A stretch of 64,000 nt of DNA from Adiantum capillus-veneris (Eukaryota > Streptophyta > Polypodiopsida > Polypodiales > Pteridaceae): NCBI GenBank assembly GCA_014529385.2, contig CM043956.1, forward strand, positions 62,883,120-62,947,119. Reading direction: 5' to 3'. This document shows, piece after piece, positions 11,341 through 23,440 of the stretch. Every line of letters starts with the position of its first letter. Position 1 is the first letter of the stretch. The position numbers and the translations under genes were made by a program. Under the pieces are notes generated by a model. The model worked only from the letters and a program-made list of their open reading frames with translations. It did no database searches and was not told the origin of the DNA.

Positions 11341-11918
11341 ACAATACTTGAAAATATCAAGTTAAGTCATAGTCAGTAAACAACTCTTCTCCTGCTGCAA
11401 CCCAACAAATAGTCTCAAAGCATACATAGCCATACTCTTCTGATTTGATGTGTGACGATGTGCATTTGTGCCAAGGTGAAAAATCTGTATCAAATGTATA
11501 GCGTACATTTGGTTGGACACTTGTACCATGAGAACTATTTATATAGCACGACACATTTCCTTCTTCTATGCAACCAAGAATGTATGATCGAGTCTTCGTT
11601 TTCTTCTACATTTGGTTCTTCTAGAAGAAAATATTTAGATGCTCTTGGAAATATTTTTCATATCCTTTTCCACTCTTGAAATCTATACTTATGCCCTCCA
11701 TAGTTTAGAATAGCCACACCACTTTCAAGGGAAGTATGCACAAATAGCCCATAACCAACTCCTTGACTACATGAAAGTTGCACTTCAAAAGCCACACCAT
11801 TAATATAAAAAAGTATATTCTTGGGAATAGGAAAAGTTGGTGTCCCAAAAGGATCTTCATTATAATCATAGCATAAAATACACCTCATTTTTATCCCACT
11901 TAACTCCTTTGTATCTGC
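11340..11918 (-). pseudogene. SET-domain protein gene remnant
   Basis: Two minus-strand blocks read as the two halves of a SET lysine-methyltransferase domain. The first (11918-11658) follows a good splice acceptor, CTTTTTTGCAG at about 11919-11929, and contains GVGYGLFVHTSLESGVAILN, the glycine-rich SAM-binding start of SET. The second (about 11590-11357) contains EEGNVSCYINSSHGTSVQPN followed by GEELFTDYDLT, matching the NHSCxPN and GEELxxDYG positions. The halves are in different frames, with stops between them. The usual NHSC has become NSSHGT, so the active site is probably lost. The protein would have used S-adenosylmethionine to methylate a lysine. An unrecognised intron is an alternative to a frameshift. 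Confidence 0.6.
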
Positions 11919-12079
11919 AAAAAAGCAAAAATAACATTTTGCATAAATATAAGGATTGGATCAAAGGATGATAGTACTATTGGGATGTCCATCTATGGAG
12001 GACTTAGAGTGCCTCTTACATAGGGCCTCAAAAGGCTTCAAGAAATAAAACCTTTGAGAAACATAGCACACCATGTCTC

Positions 12080-13725
12080 TAATATATTGCCCATTTGAAG
12101 CATAGAGAGAACCAAGGTCCATCACTAGTCCAAGCTAGACACTGAGCATTGATACAAGGTCCAATAACTATCCAAGAAACCTATAGTATGTGGTAACACG
12201 GGATGCATTTATGTAGCAAAGATAGCCTAACCTCTTGGTCCATATATGTTTTCTTGTGGATTAGGGGGATTAGTTTCAAAGTCATCACTAGTCAAAGATT
12301 AGGCATGGGACATTTATACAATGCTCCACCACATGTGCAACTTATCCTCTCTAGTAGCATGGGTGCTTTGATCTCAAATTTCACCACATCTTCAACATAT
12401 ATTCTATTGTAGAGTAAATATTTTGTTTTGTAGGTCCACCACTTGTCCAAACTTGGCTTGTTGATGTATGGAGATTATCAAGGGTCCACTAGTTCTCCAA
12501 GTTAGGTTTATAGTACAATTTCAAGGTCCACCACGTGCACACCATATGAGGCTCTATAACATGCAAGGTCTTACTTCAAGGTCTACCATCTTCTCTCCAA
12601 CCAAGCTTCCATTGAAGCATGGAGAGAAACAAAGTCAATCACCCAAGCTAGTACTTTTTTGCACCACTTCAAAAATCCATGATATGTTGTCCATGGGGTT
12701 TTTGTTTCAAGGTCCACCACTTATCCAAGGTAGGTGCTCTAGTGAAACATGGAAAGAAACAAATATCCACCACTTGTATAAGCTAGGATCCATTGAAACA
12801 TGGAGAGAGCAAGCTCTACCAATTGTCCAAGCTAAGCTCCATTGAATACATGAAAAACCCATTATATGTTGTACATGGGTGGTTTTGTTTCAAGGTGCAC
12901 CACTTGATTAATCTAGGATACTTTGCAACATTTAGAGAGGTCGAGCTCCACCACTTGTCTGAGCTAGGCTCCACCAAAACATGGAGAGAAGCAAGATTCA
13001 CCACTTGTCCATCAACCTTGGCTTCATGTATGGAGATAATCAAGGTTCCACCACTTCTCCAAGATAGGTATGTAAAGAATTGCAAGTCCACCATGTGTAC
13101 AATTATGATGGTTGTAACAAGAGAGATTTCATTTCAAGGTTGAACACTTGTCCACCTCCACTTGCCTAACCTCAACTCCATTGAAGCATGGATAAAAGCA
13201 AGGTCCACCACCAATCTAAGCTAAGATCCTTTGAAGCATGAAGACAAGAAACACTAGCTTTCCTAAACATGCATGGGGGAACCTCCACAAAGCCCATTAT
13301 TTGTCAACATATCCTATGCTGCAACATGTGGAGTTTGATTTGAAGGTCCACTCTATGTTCAAGCTAGAATCCACTTAAGCATGAAGATAAGTAAGATATA
13401 CCTTAGTCCAAGATATGATCCATTGAAACATGAGAAAAGAAAGGTTCACCACTTGTCTAAGCTATACATGGGTAGTTTGGTTTCAAGGTACTTCACTTGT
13501 CTAAGGTGCACTTCATTGAAGCACGGAGAGAAAGAAGGCTACCACATGTCCAAGATATGCTCCATTGAGACATAAAGAGAAGCAAGGTCCACCACTTTCC
13601 CAAGCTAATGTAACACATTGGTGTTGTTTCAAAGTCCACCACAATTGTTTGAATTAGACTCCATGGTAGGTCCACTGCTTGTTCAAGCTAGGCTCCAATG
13701 TAGCATATGAAGGGGATATTAATAT
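12080..13725. repeat. CCACCACTTGTCC dispersed repeat, block 1
   Basis: About 1.6 kb of degenerate repeats. The recurring core is CCACCACTTGTCCAAGCTA, alternating with a phrase like ATTGAAACATGGAGAGAAGC. Unit spacing varies (about 60-150 bp), so this is a diverged, shuffled array rather than a clean satellite. Open frames across it (12468-13143) merely reflect the repeat. The same cores recur at 15.5-16.1, 19.7-20.7 and 23.4-24.8 kb. Confidence 0.8.
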
Positions 13726-14032
13726 GAGGTCTAAAACTTATGAAAGTTAAGCTCTTAAGTCATTAAGTTTAGGTTAGTCTTATATTTTTAATCTAAGGAT
13801 TCACCATTCAAACATTAAATACTTGATATGAAAAAGATTTACTCAAGCAATGCTATAAATAAAAAAATCCAACATTAAGAGTATCATTGCCAAAAAGAAA
13901 CATTAACATGTACAAGAGGTTCAAAATGTATATTTCTCCATACATATCAATTACATCACCATCTTTTGCACTCTTTGACAACAAGATCTTCTTATCGTTG
14001 ATTCTTGCTGAATAGTCTTTACCTCTTATTTG

Positions 14033-14190
14033 TCAGGACCGCAAAGGAATATAGATGCAGTTGTTGGGGGTTTCCTGTTCTCCTCCTCTAGCCTTTCAAT
14101 GATTTCTAACCAAGAATCATAAACTTCATTAGAATATGTCACCATGTGTGCTTGTTTAGCAATCCAACTTGCTCCTGCACTCATTTTGCC
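14033..14190 (-). pseudogene. Possible exon of unknown minus-strand gene
   Basis: Minus-strand coding-like text including GASWIAKQAHMVTYSNEVYD and SWLEIIERLEEENRKPPTT, ending at TAA 14033-14035. It sits just below a perfect donor (GTAAGT at about 14287) that ends the next exon block. Splicing that donor to an AG near 14183 would keep the frame (inference). A donor-like AGGTAAAG follows the stop. No family recognised. Confidence 0.4.
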
Positions 14191-14282
14191 AATCAAAGAA
14201 AATCCTTAAAAAAAGTATAGCCATAATTAAAAGATTGAACATCGTTTTAAATATAAAGACTACAAGAAAGGTAAAAAGTGAC

Positions 14283-15450
14283 TTACGTCCATCCAACACG
14301 AGATACATGTCCCTCTTCAACTCCACTTGCTGCCCTTGGTGGTCTTCCTGAGAAGATCCATTGACTTTTCAAGTGTCTCAATATTTGACTAAAAGGTTCC
14401 TTGACATACAATGCTTTAGCCCCATCGTTTGCAATGGCAGATATAGCAGTTACAACAAACGGAGGAGCATTCACAACAATGCGAGTATTTCTAAATTTAT
14501 ACACGTCACTCAACCTTTGAATTATATCTTTATTTTTTTGTTGATTGTGGAGCAATACTTTTGCAACATAGACATCACGAATCCAATAATGATATCTTGT
14601 AACTTGCTCTCTTTTACCTCTTCCACTGCCAAAGGAGTACCCTCCTTTGTCTTTGCATTCTGCACGGGCATCAAGTGTGCACATGATGCAAGCTTAGTTG
14701 TACTGTATGAAAATCCAAATAACATGCTTGCAACATGTTTTTTATCCACGATATGTTCATTATAGCGATCCGGAGCAAGCCAACAGTTCGGAACAAGGAC
14801 ATCAAACTCCTTATATTGGAAAGGAAAATAGTTTATGTACTTGTTCATTCCACCTGTGTCTTTTTCCTATCCTTTCATGTCCTCAGCTTCTAAAACATTT
14901 GGATCCACAATTTTCATCTTTGATGTTGAGGATGTCAAAGATGCATTGTCTACATCCAAAATGGAACTGGTTCCCTTAGGTGGCACTTTTTGCACTTTGG
15001 CTTGATTTTTTGTAGAGCTTTCACCTTTTTTCCTTGTAGTGTGGCAATGATGGAGCTTTGAAGTTGATGTGCTGTGAGATCTACAGTTGATTCTTCAATC
15101 TTGCATCCTCAAGAGTGCATGGTCTCTTCTTTATTTTGAGACATGCGCGCAAATGCATATGCTCTTGGAGATAGTTGAAATTCTTGATTCATTGGAACTA
15201 CAATGTCAATGCACTCCACCTCTGAATGACTAACAACTACAGAGATGGATGCTTCCACTACTTGTCCAACATCTTCAAACAGACTATCTTTCTCCTTTTT
15301 TGCAATAAAAAGACGCACCTCATGAAATTGTGCACCCTCTAGACCATGTATATCCAAATACCAATTCCTAAGATCATTGCAAGTATAGTCAATCGAGACA
15401 ACAACCCTTGTAACATTTATTTTTGGAGACATCTCTTTCTGAAACAAAAC
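14283..15450 (-). pseudogene. Unknown multi-exon gene remnant
   Basis: Three successive minus-strand blocks read as protein: 15447-15109 (starts MFQKEMSPKINVTRVVVSID), about 15030-14522 (includes KEFDVLVPNCWLAPDRYNEH) and about 14530-14288 (includes VVNAPPFVVTAISAIANDGA and SQWIFSGRPPRAASGVEEG). A TGA follows the first block, a frame slip occurs at an A-run near 15028, a TAG near 14870, and a further frame change near 14530. The last block ends at a canonical donor, GGAC/GTAAGT, about 14287. The composition is protein-like and soluble, with no signal peptide or membrane segment. I recognise no family; it could be a host gene remnant or an accessory gene of a transposon. Confidence 0.45.
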
Positions 15451-15479
15451 AAAAAAATCAGTTCTTATTATAACACATA

Positions 15480-16090
15480 CTCCACGAGTAGTTCAAGCTA
15501 GATGATCCAAGCAAGTGTCTGTAAACAAGTTAACTAAGGGGGAAGAGAGAAGCAAGGTCTACCACTTGTCCATGCTCAACTCTAACCAACATAGAGAGTT
15601 AGGAGGGCACTGGTTTTCGAATGTAGGCATGTGGAAATCATAGAAGATTGACCACTTCTCCAACTGATATTTTTTAGGAAACCGAAACGTTTGGCCTTAC
15701 AATTAGCCATGCATCTAACCTATACATCATTGTATGATAAAAATTCAATTGTCCAAAGTAGGATTGAAACCATGGAGAGAAGCAAGCTCCACCACTTGTC
15801 CAAGCTAGTATCTCTTGAAATATGGAAATAACATGATGTATTGTATATAGGGTTTTGTTTCGAGGTACACCACTAGTTCACCAATCTAGGCTCCACCACT
15901 TGTCCAAGATATGATACATAGATAGTAGGTGATTCAATCTCAAGGTCCACCAAAATTTAGAGATGCAAGGTGTACCAGTTGTCTAAGCTAGGCATGGAAA
16001 AATGACACAAGGCTCAAACCACTTGTCCAACCTATTATCTCTAGGAGCATGGGGACTTTCTCTCAAGATTCACTAATTGTTTGACTTATA
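15480..16090. repeat. CCACCACTTGTCC dispersed repeat, block 2
   Basis: The same core phrases as block 1, for example the near-exact CACCACTTGTCCAAGCTAG around 15790, with GGAGAGAAGCAAG just before it. Confidence 0.75.
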
Positions 16091-16317
16091 GAGGTCCCCA
16101 ACCCGTCAACATCAAGGTCGAGATGGGGTCCTTGAGAGGTCTTTAGATCTATTAAAAGTCAGAGTCTCTAAGTAAGAAGGATCCAAGGAATAGACCTTTA
16201 CCATAGGCAGTGGCTTGGGACTATAGCCCTAGAAAAATACCTAGGCCTGTCTCACAACAGAAACGGGACAAAAATCCTAAAGTTCAAAAACTTTTTTTGG
16301 CCCTATAACTTTCATAA

Positions 16318-16509
16318 TTAGGCTAAGGTATCCTCATCCAATGCTTTTTTCCCCCTACAAGAGTGAGGGCACAGCCATTGGTGGACTCCTCTTCCAATCA
16401 AGAAGTCTACTAACATTTTTAGTGCATAGGAATGGATAGCTACCTGACTAATCAGGCGCACCCATCCATGATTGACAACCTTAGTTGATCCCCACTTACC
16501 ACACCGCAC
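16318..16509 (-). CDS. Hypothetical short open frame
   Basis: A 63-codon minus-strand frame with a hydrophobic middle (LISQVAIHSYALKMLVDFLI) and three cysteines or histidines near HQWLCPHSC. It lies downstream, on the same strand, of the TATA-led leader at 17.4-19.2 kb, so it could be an exon or a decayed piece of that unit. No family recognised. It may be chance. Confidence 0.2.
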   Translation of the reverse strand: MRCGKWGSTKVVNHGWVRLISQVAIHSYALKMLVDFLIGRGVHQWLCPHSCRGKKALDEDTLA

Positions 16510-17235
16510 TCATACATGATTTTTTATTATTTAATTACCACCACCTTCTTTCAACATTTAAAATAGTAGTTCATTTTATCTTTCTAGCACAAAGATTCAT
16601 TAAAACAAATATTAACAAAAAACATTCTTTAGCAAACAAGCATCTTTAAACTTAAGATAGGGTACGATCAACCAAAAGAATTTACCATAATAACCATGAA
16701 CCGTACACTTCTTGTCTCAAGACCACCTAAGGGTGAAAAATGGAACCCAGTTCTTATTCATAATTTGGGGTGAATATATCACCAAAAGATCGAGGTGCCC
16801 ATACACCAAACCAGTTGTCCATACAACCGAGTGGCTCCTCTAGGATAAAAAACAATATCATAACTTATGTAGAAACATCAAGACCTGAGAGAGTAGAGAC
16901 TCATCGTCCATGGGGGTAACTAACTTGTCAGTGGCCTTATAGCCATCATTATTCATCAAAATATATCAAGGAGTCGGAGGTGTCTTGAGACAAGCTATCT
17001 GAAGGATGATCAATCGTATCTTTCCTAATTCAATCAGTCTAACCAAAAATATTTATTTCCTAGTTTACAAACAAGTGTATGTTGGTTTCTTGGAAGATAC
17101 CCTTTCAGTTTTGGCATGTTCAATAATTCCTACTTGCCTTTCCACTCTTTAACATATACAATATTTTAACTTAAGGTGAAATTGGATTAATTATAAATTA
17201 AACTATTAACCAAAACCCACCTGGGATTGATAAAA
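16510..17235 (-). other. Weak coding-like fragments, unassigned
   Basis: On the minus strand, short stretches read like protein (for example VWAPRSFGDIFTPNYE near 16770-16820, NMPKLKGYLPRNQHT near 17060-17120), each ended by stops. They may be decayed exons of the unit that begins at 17382. Nothing firm. Confidence 0.2.
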
Positions 17236-17238
17236 AAT

Positions 17239-17382
17239 CTATTGAAGATTTGGGGTCTGAATGCGCTCGTTTGTAGGCCTACTATTGGGTTCAGCCTTGT
17301 GATCGTGAGAGGTCCTAGCCCTCTTTGGAATACTATCATCTTCCTCAATTTGTTGATTTGCTCGGGTCCTCTTGGGAGCCAT
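17239..17382 (-). CDS. Short basic ORF with donor-like site after it
   Basis: ATG at 17382-17380, in AGTCATGGC context, opens a 47-residue frame starting MAPKRTRANQQIEEDD and rich in K, R, E and D, with a nuclear-signal-like PKRAR. It ends in TAG at 17239-17241, and CAG/GTGGGT follows about 20 bases later, resembling a splice donor. N-termini of this type occur in plant gypsy gag proteins and in nuclear proteins, so the identity is open. The TATA box and leader at 17.4-19.2 kb on the same strand make it the likely first coding exon of a (probably broken) gene. Confidence 0.35.
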   Translation of the reverse strand: MAPKRTRANQQIEEDDSIPKRARTSHDHKAEPNSRPTNERIQTPNLQ

Positions 17383-17859
17383 GACTTCTTATCCTTATAA
17401 AAAGAACGTCTACTTATTAGAGATAAAATATCACTAATTGACTTTACCCTAGTGATTTACTTCGTTTCTCTTTTCACCAAAAAGCTTTGGCAATTTGTAG
17501 CCACAATTGGTAATATTTTAACTTTTAAAAAATTGATTGTATATATTCATAAGATATTTTTTATCCTATATTCTTTTAAGTATTTCTAAGCTCCATTAAC
17601 TATCTCATAACTTTTTGAATCTTTTTTCTAATTTTTTCCTTTTAAATAAGTTTAAAAATGGCTTCTTTTTTACTTGATATTTATTATAATAGTTATCTCC
17701 TAAAGATATAATTATCTCAACTCCCTAACAATATGTTACATATCCATTAATTTTCTCAAAAACATCTAAATGGATTTACTATTTATCCTAATCAATTTTC
17801 AACCAAAAATACAATTTTTGGACTAAGATAAATTCTTAATCTAATTGAATAATTATGAA

Positions 17860-18800
17860 CTTATTATCATGGGTTATTTACACTTAGATCTACATTTGAT
17901 AAATATCTCATAAGTGTTCGATCATTTTTACTCTAATTCTCTTTATTAAATTTCAATAAAAAATAGAGTTTTTGGATTATGATAATTATTGAAACTATTT
18001 AAGTAATTAAGATCTAATTAGATAAGAATAAAAATAGTTTTCAGAATTTTTATAATTACCATGTAATTATCTAAGCTAATTAACTATTTTTCTTCTTTAA
18101 TTTACATCTAGAATTAGAAATTTTAGCTTAATTAATTAGTTAACTAAATTTTTATCTATGGAATAATTATCTTGGGTTGATAATAGGATTTAATAACTCT
18201 AATAGATACCATGTAATTATCCAAGATATTTAACTAATTTTTCTCTTTAATTTAGAGCTAAAATTAGATAATTTTAGCTTAATTAATTATTTAATTTAAT
18301 TTTCTATCTATGAGCTAATTTTTTGGCTTGATAATAGTGTTTTCTAACTCTAATAATTACCATGTAATTATTTAAGGTAATTAGCTAATTTTTCTTTTCA
18401 ATTTATAGCTAGAATCAGATAACTTTAACTTAATTAGTTGAACTAATTTTTTATCTATGAGATATTTATTTTGGCTTATTAATAGTGATTTTTAACTATG
18501 ATAATTACCATGTAATTATCTAAGCTAATTAAATAATTTATCTCTTTAATATATAGCTAAAATCAGATAATTTTAGCTTAATCAATTAGCTAAACTAATT
18601 TTATGTCTATGAGATAATTATCCTATATTTTTAACAATGTTTTCTATCTCTGATAATTAACTTGTGATTTATTAAGCTAGTTTGCTAGGTTTTCCATTAG
18701 TTTTAAGGTTAAAAACAGCTAATCTCTACCTAGTTAAATACAAAAATTAATCAAAAAATTATGACATCATTTTTCATCTCCCTGATAGTATAAAAATGCT
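17860..18800. repeat. 150-bp AT-rich tandem array
   Basis: Five recognisable units begin at the phrase ACCATGTAATTAT or its diverged form: about 18058, 18208, 18359, 18507 and 18657, giving periods of 150, 151, 148 and 150 bp. Shared internal phrases are TTTAGCTTAATTAATTAG and TATCTATGAGATAATTAT. More diverged units probably extend left to about 17860. The array lies inside the presumed leader/intron of the minus-strand unit. Confidence 0.8.
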
Positions 18801-19173
18801 TTGATAATTATTGTGTAGTTATCTACATTTAAATCATATAGTTTCTCTTAATTAAGGTCAAAATTGATTAATTTCAATCCTTATAGGGATTAATAGTTAA
18901 TTAGATTAATAATCCTAATCATAATTTGAATAATCAATAGTGTATTAGTCTTAAGAGTGTAATTTATAATAGAGAGAGGTTTAATATTTTTAATTAATTA
19001 AGAAATTTACATATTGATTAGTATATTTCTACTAACTAACAGAGTTTAGCACTAATTACCTTTGTTAATCAACTAAAGTTTTGCTCTCTAGTGATTTTGG
19101 GCAGAGTCTCTCTATGCTAGAGAGTTTTGACTAGGTCTCTAAGTCTAAGTGAATTTGTAAAGCCCAGGGGGTC

Positions 19174-19181
19174 TATTTATA
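19174..19181 (-). promoter_or_regulatory. Candidate TATA box
   Basis: On the minus strand, CTTATAAATAGACC sits in a locally GC-richer block (19100-19330), with a purine/pyrimidine leader following. A donor-like CAAAG/GTAATT occurs about 120 bases downstream near 19059. This is a classic plant TATA arrangement, and its first downstream ATG in good context is at 17382. Support is positional only. Confidence 0.4.
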
Positions 19182-19660
19182 AGTTTCTAGTACCCAAAGC
19201 CTGCATTTAGCAGTTCCTTGCATCCCAAGCCAGCCCCTCAGCTCCCCTAGTGCCCCATGATGCGAAATCTATCTCTGGCAGGTCAGTGATGACCCTCCTC
19301 AGCACCTGCCTTCTTTAAAATTCAAATAATTTTCATGCCCGTTTACTGCCTAAACGATAAATATATGGAAGGTTATACAAAATATTTTGCTTTAATGATT
19401 ACTAAAACCTTTCAATTATTTTATCAAATTAAAGTAGCTGTGAATATTTTTGGAGGCCATAGCAGGGTCAATTTTCACCTGAATTCAGTTTTGAAAATTC
19501 CTAGTTATAGGTTTGTCGTGCTTAAGATTCCAAAATACCAATTCCGGTTGCTTCTGAGATAGTAGTTTACCAGTTTGTTGGTCTGGTGCTCTCAATTAAA
19601 GCTTTGGAGTTTATTTTTCCGCTTCCAGAAAGGTGGAAACGTTACAGCTCTGTAGAAACA
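19182..19660. other. Region upstream of the TATA box, unassigned
   Basis: Includes a GC-richer stretch (19200-19310). The plus-strand frame at 19335-19562 has no recognisable content. Confidence 0.3.
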
Positions 19661-20660
19661 TGGTGTGAAGAAAAGCTCCACCACTTGTCCAACTTAAGCT
19701 TCATAGATAGTAGTTCGTTTAGTTCAAAGATCCAACATTTGTCTAATCTCTAGAGGGAGGTGCAAGGAAAGCTAGTTATCTAAGCTAGGAATGGGGATGT
19801 TTGATCTCAAGAATCATTGAGACATGGAGAGAACATAAGTTCCACCACTTGTTGAAGCTTGGATCAATTGAGACATGGAGAGAAGCAAGCTCCACAAGTT
19901 ATCCAAGTTAGGCTCCATTAAACCATGGAAAACCCCAACTGTTTTCAACATCAAGGATTTTCTTTTTGTCAACTTAGCTCCATAGGACCATGGGGAGAAG
20001 CAAAGCTACACCACTTGTCTAAGCCAAGCTTATATGTGGTTTATGATGAAGGTCCACTCACCTATAGATGAAATGTGTAGGTTAGTGGGTTTTGTAAGTT
20101 GGACATGGGGAAATAATAGAAAGTCACCACTTGTCCAACCTACTATCTTGTAGGTTTCGTATCAAGGTATAATTGACCTATATGTTACTATAATATGAAG
20201 AATTTGGTTTTAACATTGACCACTTGTCCAACCTGTAAAATTATATAAATCTCTACCACCTGCTCCATCCATGTTCCATTGAAATGTGGAGAGAAGCAAG
20301 CTTCACCACTTGTCCAAACTAGGCTCCAATGAAGCATGGAGAGTAGCTAAGATCCACCACTTGGCCAAGCTAGGCTGCAGTGAAACCTAGAGAGAAGAAT
20401 GTTGCATTATTTCTTTAAGCTAAGCTTGAGGAAAACATGAAAAACCCAAATATATGTTGTACATGATGAGTTTTGTTTCACCATCAACCACTTGTCCAAG
20501 CTATAAGTCCTACCTTTTGCCGAGACAAGATACATTTGAACATTGATGCATACAACACTACACCAATTATGTCTAGTAGCATGGATGGTTTGGCTTAAAG
20601 GTCCACTTGCCCAACCTACACTTCATTGTATATCATGGAGATTTTGGTTTGAGATTCAAA
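19660..20660. repeat. CCACCACTTGTCC dispersed repeat, block 3
   Basis: The same core (for example CTCCACCACTTGTCCAAC near 19676 and CTTCACCACTTGTCCAAAC near 20302) with GGAGAGAAGCAAGC phrases between. Confidence 0.75.
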
Positions 20661-21160
20661 ACTTGATTGCCTAATTTTTTGTTCAAATTTAAAACTTATC
20701 ATTTATATTCAAATTTAACCACCTAAACTTAACATATCCCGCTCAAATTCAAATTTATCCGCCTAAATTCAAATCCGTCTAAATATAAAGTTTCTCATCC
20801 AGAATTCAAGTTTATCTGCCTAAATTTAAAATTTCCCGCCTAAATTCAAATTTGACCGCCTAAATTTAAAATATCTCACCCAAAATAAAATTCAAATTCA
20901 AGTTTGCTTAAAAAGATGTGATTATCCTGCCTAAATTCAAAATATCCTACCTAAATTTAAACCATGTTTAAACTATTTATCTCACCTAAATTTAAAGTGG
21001 TTATTCTTGAATCACATATTTGCACCTAAATCACCTAAATTCAAACAATACTAGCTAAATTTAAATTATGTCGCTTGAATTTGGATTATCCCACCTAGAT
21101 TCAAAATAACGACCCTAAATTGATACTAGTTTCTATGAATTTCAAGTTATCCCACCTAAA
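20660..21160. repeat. Short minisatellite, CCTAAATTCAAA type
   Basis: A degenerate tandem repeat with a step of roughly 20-24 bp: ATCCCGCCTAAATTCAAA and close variants recur over about 500 bp. There is no coding content. Confidence 0.7.
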
Positions 21161-22070
21161 AATTGCTACCATATCAAAGCAAGTTGTATTCAAACAAGGC
21201 CCAACCTACATACCGAGAAGGATTGAGTGTACAAGGTATTGTTTGGAGGTCCTTAAATTTCAGTGGTTCACCACTTGTGGTTCAACCTATATCTCGTAGA
21301 GAAATGCAAACATCATACATCCACCACATGTCTAGCCTAAGCTCTTGAAAAGGGAGAAATCCCTAGCCTATCCCTATCATTTTTTTGCATCCCAAGAACG
21401 TATCATCTTTCTATCCACGTATTGTTCGTTTACTTGTCATAGTCTCAACTGTTTATGTTGATTAGGCATATCACCAAACTACATTATTTTATTGAAAAAA
21501 AATATTACAATCAAATGTACAAATGGGTTAGAGGAAAGGCAACTCAAGAGGGCCCCATTAATCGCGGCAAGAATCGATCGCAACGAATCACACAAGTAAG
21601 TCATATGTCCATTCAAGTTTACAAGTACTATAATGTTTTAGTTATCTTTGCTATTTATGTAAATACTCATGTCTACTACATAGGTTATGTGTGAATGTCT
21701 ATGAATATTATGCATGATTATTACGATGAGATAACACACATCTGCAATTTGATGAATCTATGAAAGAGGAAAGAGGACGATGATAGAAGGGGTATAGATT
21801 ATGAATGTGTGTAATTTTTTTATTTTCGAGAGAGATAGCAAGAAAAAATGACAGATTTGACTAATTCATCAAGAACAAAGAGGACAAAGAAAGCAAGAGT
21901 GATAGATCATGACTGTGCCTCTATCTAATTTTTGAGAAAGATAGAGAGCACAGATTGTAGATTTGACTATTTTTATGTATGTGCAAGACAAGAGGGAGTC
22001 AATTTGGGAGAATATGTGCATTTGTGTGTGTTTGTACTTGTGAGTGACTTAGGGATGCAAACAACATTTG
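21161..22070. other. Unassigned
   Basis: One or two isolated copies of the CCACCACTTG phrase near 21270-21330, otherwise unremarkable AT-rich sequence. Confidence 0.3.
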
Positions 22071-22072
22071 AA

Positions 22073-22146
22073 ACTTTCGCTCAAAAACTCTATATTTATG
22101 TGCACAAAAACTTTCGCTCAAAAACTATGTATTTATGTGCACAAGA
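22073..22146. repeat. 37-bp tandem duplication
   Basis: Two adjacent copies of a 37-bp unit beginning ACTTTCGCTCAAAAACT (22073-22109 and 22110-22146), differing at a few positions. Confidence 0.8.
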
Positions 22147-22180
22147 AAGAGTGACAGAGAATGGATAAGTACACATATGG

Positions 22181-22183
22181 AGT

Positions 22184-22262
<79 letters not shown>
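22181..22262. repeat. Compound microsatellite (GT)n(GA)n
   Basis: About 28 bases of GT repeat followed by about 54 bases of GA repeat. Long open frames on both strands here are an artefact of the repeat. Confidence 0.95.
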
Positions 22263-22265
<3 letters not shown>

Positions 22266-23440
22266 TGGACCTTTTAAGAAGCTGTTTCTTCTTCCACACT
22301 GCACGCGTTAGCACAAATCTGTACGTTGATGGCCTCCTGTCCGCAATGGTGATTTTGTACCTTATGTGTGATGATGGTCTCGTACCTGCGTTGTGTACGA
22401 TCTGCATTGTTGATCCGCATGCGCACATGAATGCTCTATCTACGTGCAATGTCTGTGTGTGTTTCTTTTGTATTTTTGTGTTCTGTGTGCGTACAAGTTT
22501 CTTTGTGTGTAGGGTTTACTTACTAGAATGCCACGTAAGCTACAAAACCATTTTTATAGTAGTATTGATATTGATAGCTTTTGTGCTTTCTATTTTTTGA
22601 TTGAAACTTTTAAAAAGCACAAATCACGTTTTAATATTAAAAAAACATGATCAAACATAAAATTAAAAAGGATAGTTTTTTAAAAAAAGGCATGAAATAG
22701 CCCTTTTCCAGAGTCCGTAACTCAAATTTTAACCAAAATTTGGAGAGGCTTGTGAGTACTTAAAACGTTTGTCTTGAAAAGTTCTATGATCATCGAAGCA
22801 TAAACTTTTTGAGTTTTGACTTGCTTTTCTTCAAAATTAGCCCGCAATTTTCAAAAGTCTAGAGAGAAGAAAATGCAAATATTTTTTTGCTTTTACTAAA
22901 CTTTAGAGCATCAAACGGAGCCCAAAACAAAAAAAAAACCTTCGACGCTCAAAGAGACAAAGTTGTTCTACATTAGGTGGACTATATTTTGTACATACAA
23001 AATTTTTCTTAATTCTTTCATTAATTTGCTCAAAATTGGCATACAAAATGTGCGCTCGGAGATGTTTAGAGAGAGAGTATAAAAAATTATAAAACTATAA
23101 TTTTCCATGTGTTTATAATGACCTAAAAACCACTTTTAAACATCTACTACATGCACTTTCTAAAGCAGTTCATTATTGGAAACTACCCCCAAGAGCCTTG
23201 TTCACCAAAATAAATTATATGTACCCTTCACACACCTTATGCACACATGTTTTTGTAACTTCACAAGAAAATAAAATCCTTTCTGTTAACGCCATGTGCT
23301 ATGTTACATTGAATTTAGTGAACTTCTCGAGTTAAGGAAATTGAAAATACACTGATTGTAGTTGTGTGGTTTTAACATGCATAATTTGCCGATTCATTGC
23401 ACTTTTTTAGCAAGAGGATTTCTCTTTTTAATATCGACCA
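22263..23440. other. Unassigned
   Basis: About 1.2 kb with no recognisable gene or repeat. Confidence 0.3.

Noticed and set aside
12468..13143. Open frames of 92-125 codons
   Set aside because: They follow the CCACCACTTGTCC repeat and share no domain; repeat artefact.
22096..22600. Open frames of 117-138 codons on both strands around 22.2 kb
   Set aside because: They run through a (GT)n(GA)n microsatellite, which lacks stops by composition.
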